Source: Sulfuricurvum sp.
Lineage (GTDB): Bacteria > Campylobacterota > Campylobacteria > Campylobacterales > Sulfurimonadaceae
Direction of reading: 5' to 3'
Length of the DNA: 64,000 nt
Assembly: GCA_030692765.1 (NCBI GenBank)
Contig: JAUYUB010000008.1
Span: 1-64,000 of the forward strand
Of the stretch, positions 62,315-64,000 are shown piece after piece. The notes under the pieces are model-generated. The model saw nothing but the letters and a program-made list of their open reading frames with translations. It did no database searches and was not told the DNA's origin. The position numbers and the translations under genes were made by a program. Positions within the stretch are counted from its first letter, which is position 1, and every line of letters starts with the position of its first letter.

Positions 62315-64000
62315 ATGCAAATAAGCGGTGCACAGATGGTTATCGAAGCACTTATCGCTGAAGAGGTCGAAGTAGTATTCGGTTATCCAGGCGGTGCAAT
62401 CATGAACGTCTATGATGAGATTTACAAACAAAACGGATTCCAGCATATTATGGCACGTCATGAACAAGCGGCTGTTCATGCTGCGGAGGGCTATTCCAAA
62501 GCATCGGGCAAAGTTGGTGTTGCGATGATCACTTCAGGCCCTGGATTTACCAATGCTATCACTGGTATTGCCGATGCGTATATGGATTCAATCCCTTTGG
62601 TTGTTATCAGCGGGCAAGTCCCGATGTCTTTGATCGGGACGGATGCGTTTCAAGAGATAGACGCTGTGGGTATTAGCAGACCATGTACAAAACATAACTA
62701 TCTCGTTACCGATGCTTCTGATCTTGCACGTGTATTAAAAGAAGCTTTTTATCTGGCACGCTCTGGACGTCCTGGTCCCGTTCACGTAGATATTCCAAAA
62801 GATGTTACGGCACAAATTGCTAATTTTGATTACTCAAAAGACGTAGAGTTGGAGACCTATAAACCGACTGTCAAAGGTAACGTTCGGCAGATAAAAAAAG
62901 CAATTGACGCGATAGCCGCGGCAAAACGCCCATTGCTCTATCTTGGAGGGGGTATTATCAATGCGAATGCCGCTGATTTGGTACGAGAGTTTTCTAAATT
63001 GACTCAGATACCTGCTGTAGAGACCTTTATGGCTCGTGGTACTTTGCATCATGCAGATCCGCTTTTGATCTCTATGCTGGGAATGCATGGCTCGTATGCT
63101 GCAAATATGGCGATGTCTGAGACCGATTTGGTAATCGGATTGGGTGCGCGTTTTGATGATCGTGTAACGGGGAAACTCTCTGAATTTGCAAAACACGCGC
63201 AAATCATTCATGTCGATATTGATCCTGCCAGTATTTCTAAACTCGTTAATGCCCATTTTCCAATCGTTGGCGACGTTCAAAATGTCCTAGAGACGATGAT
63301 ACCCTTGGCAAAAGAGCAAGTCGACCCAACGCGTTATGACGCATGGCACAAGACCATTGCTAATTTCAATAAATTGCATCCGCTTGGTTACAGTGAAGAG
63401 GGCGATCGTATCAAGCCACAATGGGTAGTTGAACGTATTGGACAGCTATTAGGGGATGATGCGAATATTTCAACCGATGTTGGACAGCATCAGATGTGGG
63501 CAGCACAATTCTATCCATTCAGCCGCCCTCGTCAATGGATCAGTTCGGGCGGATTAGGAACAATGGGCTTTGGTTTTCCTGCAGCCATGGGTGTTAAACG
63601 TGCCGATCCTAAGCGTGTGAGTATCAATATTACGGGTGACGGATCGATTCTGATGAATATTCAGGAATTAATGACTTCAGTAGAATACGATCTTCCGGTA
63701 ATAAACGTCATTTTGAATAACAACTTTTTAGGAATGGTGCGTCAATGGCAAACCATGTTCTATGACAAAAGACATTCTTCGACAGACCTCTCTATACAGC
63801 CTGATTTTGTCAAATTGGCTGAGAGTTTTGGCGGTATCGGTTATCGTGTTAGTACCAAAGAAGAGTTTGATGCCGCACTGAAAGATGCCGTAGAGAAAAA
63901 TGTGGTTGCAATCATCGATGTGGCGGTTAACCGATTTGAGAACGTTCTGCCAATGGTTCCTGCAGGTGGATCGCTCTTCAACATGATGTTAGAATACAAG
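62315..64000 (+). CDS. ilvB: Acetolactate synthase large subunit (partial, runs off window)
   Basis: The 562 codons in view match the TPP-dependent large subunit that makes acetolactate (or acetohydroxybutyrate) for valine, leucine and isoleucine. Marks are 'FGYPGGAIM', the catalytic Glu50 in 'RHEQAAVHAAEGY', 'GRPGPVHVDIPKDV', and the TPP motif 'GDGSILMN'. AAAGGAGA precedes the ATG. The frame is open at the edge; only a few residues should be missing judging by family length. The regulatory small subunit, if adjacent, would lie beyond the window. Confidence 0.95.
   Translation, partial: MQISGAQMVIEALIAEEVEVVFGYPGGAIMNVYDEIYKQNGFQHIMARHEQAAVHAAEGYSKASGKVGVAMITSGPGFTNAITGIADAYMDSIPLVVISGQVPMSLIGTDAFQEIDAVGISRPCTKHNYLVTDASDLARVLKEAFYLARSGRPGPVHVDIPKDVTAQIANFDYSKDVELETYKPTVKGNVRQIKKAIDAIAAAKRPLLYLGGGIINANAADLVREFSKLTQIPAVETFMARGTLHHADPLLISMLGMHGSYAANMAMSETDLVIGLGARFDDRVTGKLSEFAKHAQIIHVDIDPASISKLVNAHFPIVGDVQNVLETMIPLAKEQVDPTRYDAWHKTIANFNKLHPLGYSEEGDRIKPQWVVERIGQLLGDDANISTDVGQHQMWAAQFYPFSRPRQWISSGGLGTMGFGFPAAMGVKRADPKRVSINITGDGSILMNIQELMTSVEYDLPVINVILNNNFLGMVRQWQTMFYDKRHSSTDLSIQPDFVKLAESFGGIGYRVSTKEEFDAALKDAVEKNVVAIIDVAVNRFENVLPMVPAGGSLFNMMLEYK

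Noticed and set aside
1-64000. CRISPR arrays, tRNA or rRNA genes, insertion sequences
   Set aside because: I looked for regularly spaced repeats, tRNA cloverleaf signatures in the gaps and transposase genes and found none. Only rnpB and the candidate small RNA stand out.

Overview
The window reads as a chromosomal segment of a chemolithoautotrophic member of the Campylobacterota (Sulfurimonas / Sulfuricurvum / Sulfurovum-like). The grounds are the low GC content, the monomeric isocitrate dehydrogenase, two oxygen-sensitive 2-oxoacid:ferredoxin oxidoreductase clusters, a DabA/DabB inorganic-carbon system, group III truncated haemoglobins, hemerythrins, and a membrane malate:quinone oxidoreductase next to citrate synthase. 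The genus assignment is inference; no rRNA gene lies in the window.

Layout. 1-3.9 kb: a partial AsmA/DUF3971-like envelope protein, divergent from and overlapping mltG. 4-11 kb: a run of reductive-TCA genes (icd, mdh, fumC, sucC, sucD, a small HMA-domain gene). 11-16.2 kb, minus strand: a five-gene 2-oxoacid:ferredoxin oxidoreductase cluster (order delta, E, alpha, beta, gamma), then a COG0523 GTPase and a truncated haemoglobin. 16.2-24.2 kb: a candidate small RNA, a SulP transporter, and the divergent dabB - membrane protein - dabA operon with two small paralogous Cys-containing proteins. 24.2-26.7 kb: small genes (thiamine-binding MTH1187 type, MOSC-like, unknowns, a second truncated haemoglobin). 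27.2-31.1 kb: a second five-gene oxidoreductase cluster (E, alpha, beta, gamma, delta) ended by a clear terminator. The two delta proteins are identical.

31-43.4 kb is an accessory stretch rich in proteostasis and signalling-like genes: an LRV-repeat protein, a coiled-coil protein, a trigger-factor homologue without the ribosome-docking motif, an LRR protein, two hemerythrins, a receiver-like protein, a hybrid AAA+ protein joining a ClpB-like AAA module to an FtsH-like AAA plus a dead M41 domain, a ClpS-like partner directly upstream of it, SelO and an OFA-family MFS transporter. At 43.58-43.90 kb lies rnpB. Its 3' end is imperfectly repeated at 48.95 kb, bracketing a restriction/defence island (YhcG-type nuclease, an unknown gene, a large type IIG restriction-methylation enzyme). 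49-64 kb returns to housekeeping genes: an L,D-transpeptidase and YcbK-like pair, mqo, gltA, a CoA-binding protein, ilvA, a WD40 protein, ppx/gppA, a CZB chemoreceptor, a cytochrome c and the start of ilvB.

Together the genes describe carbon fixation: inorganic carbon uptake (Dab, possibly SulP), ferredoxin-dependent carboxylation of acetyl-CoA and/or succinyl-CoA, and the TCA enzymes between oxaloacetate and isocitrate. Small haem and di-iron proteins that could protect the ferredoxin enzymes from oxygen or NO lie close by. The least explained element is the hybrid AAA / ClpS-like pair with the unusual trigger factor nearby.
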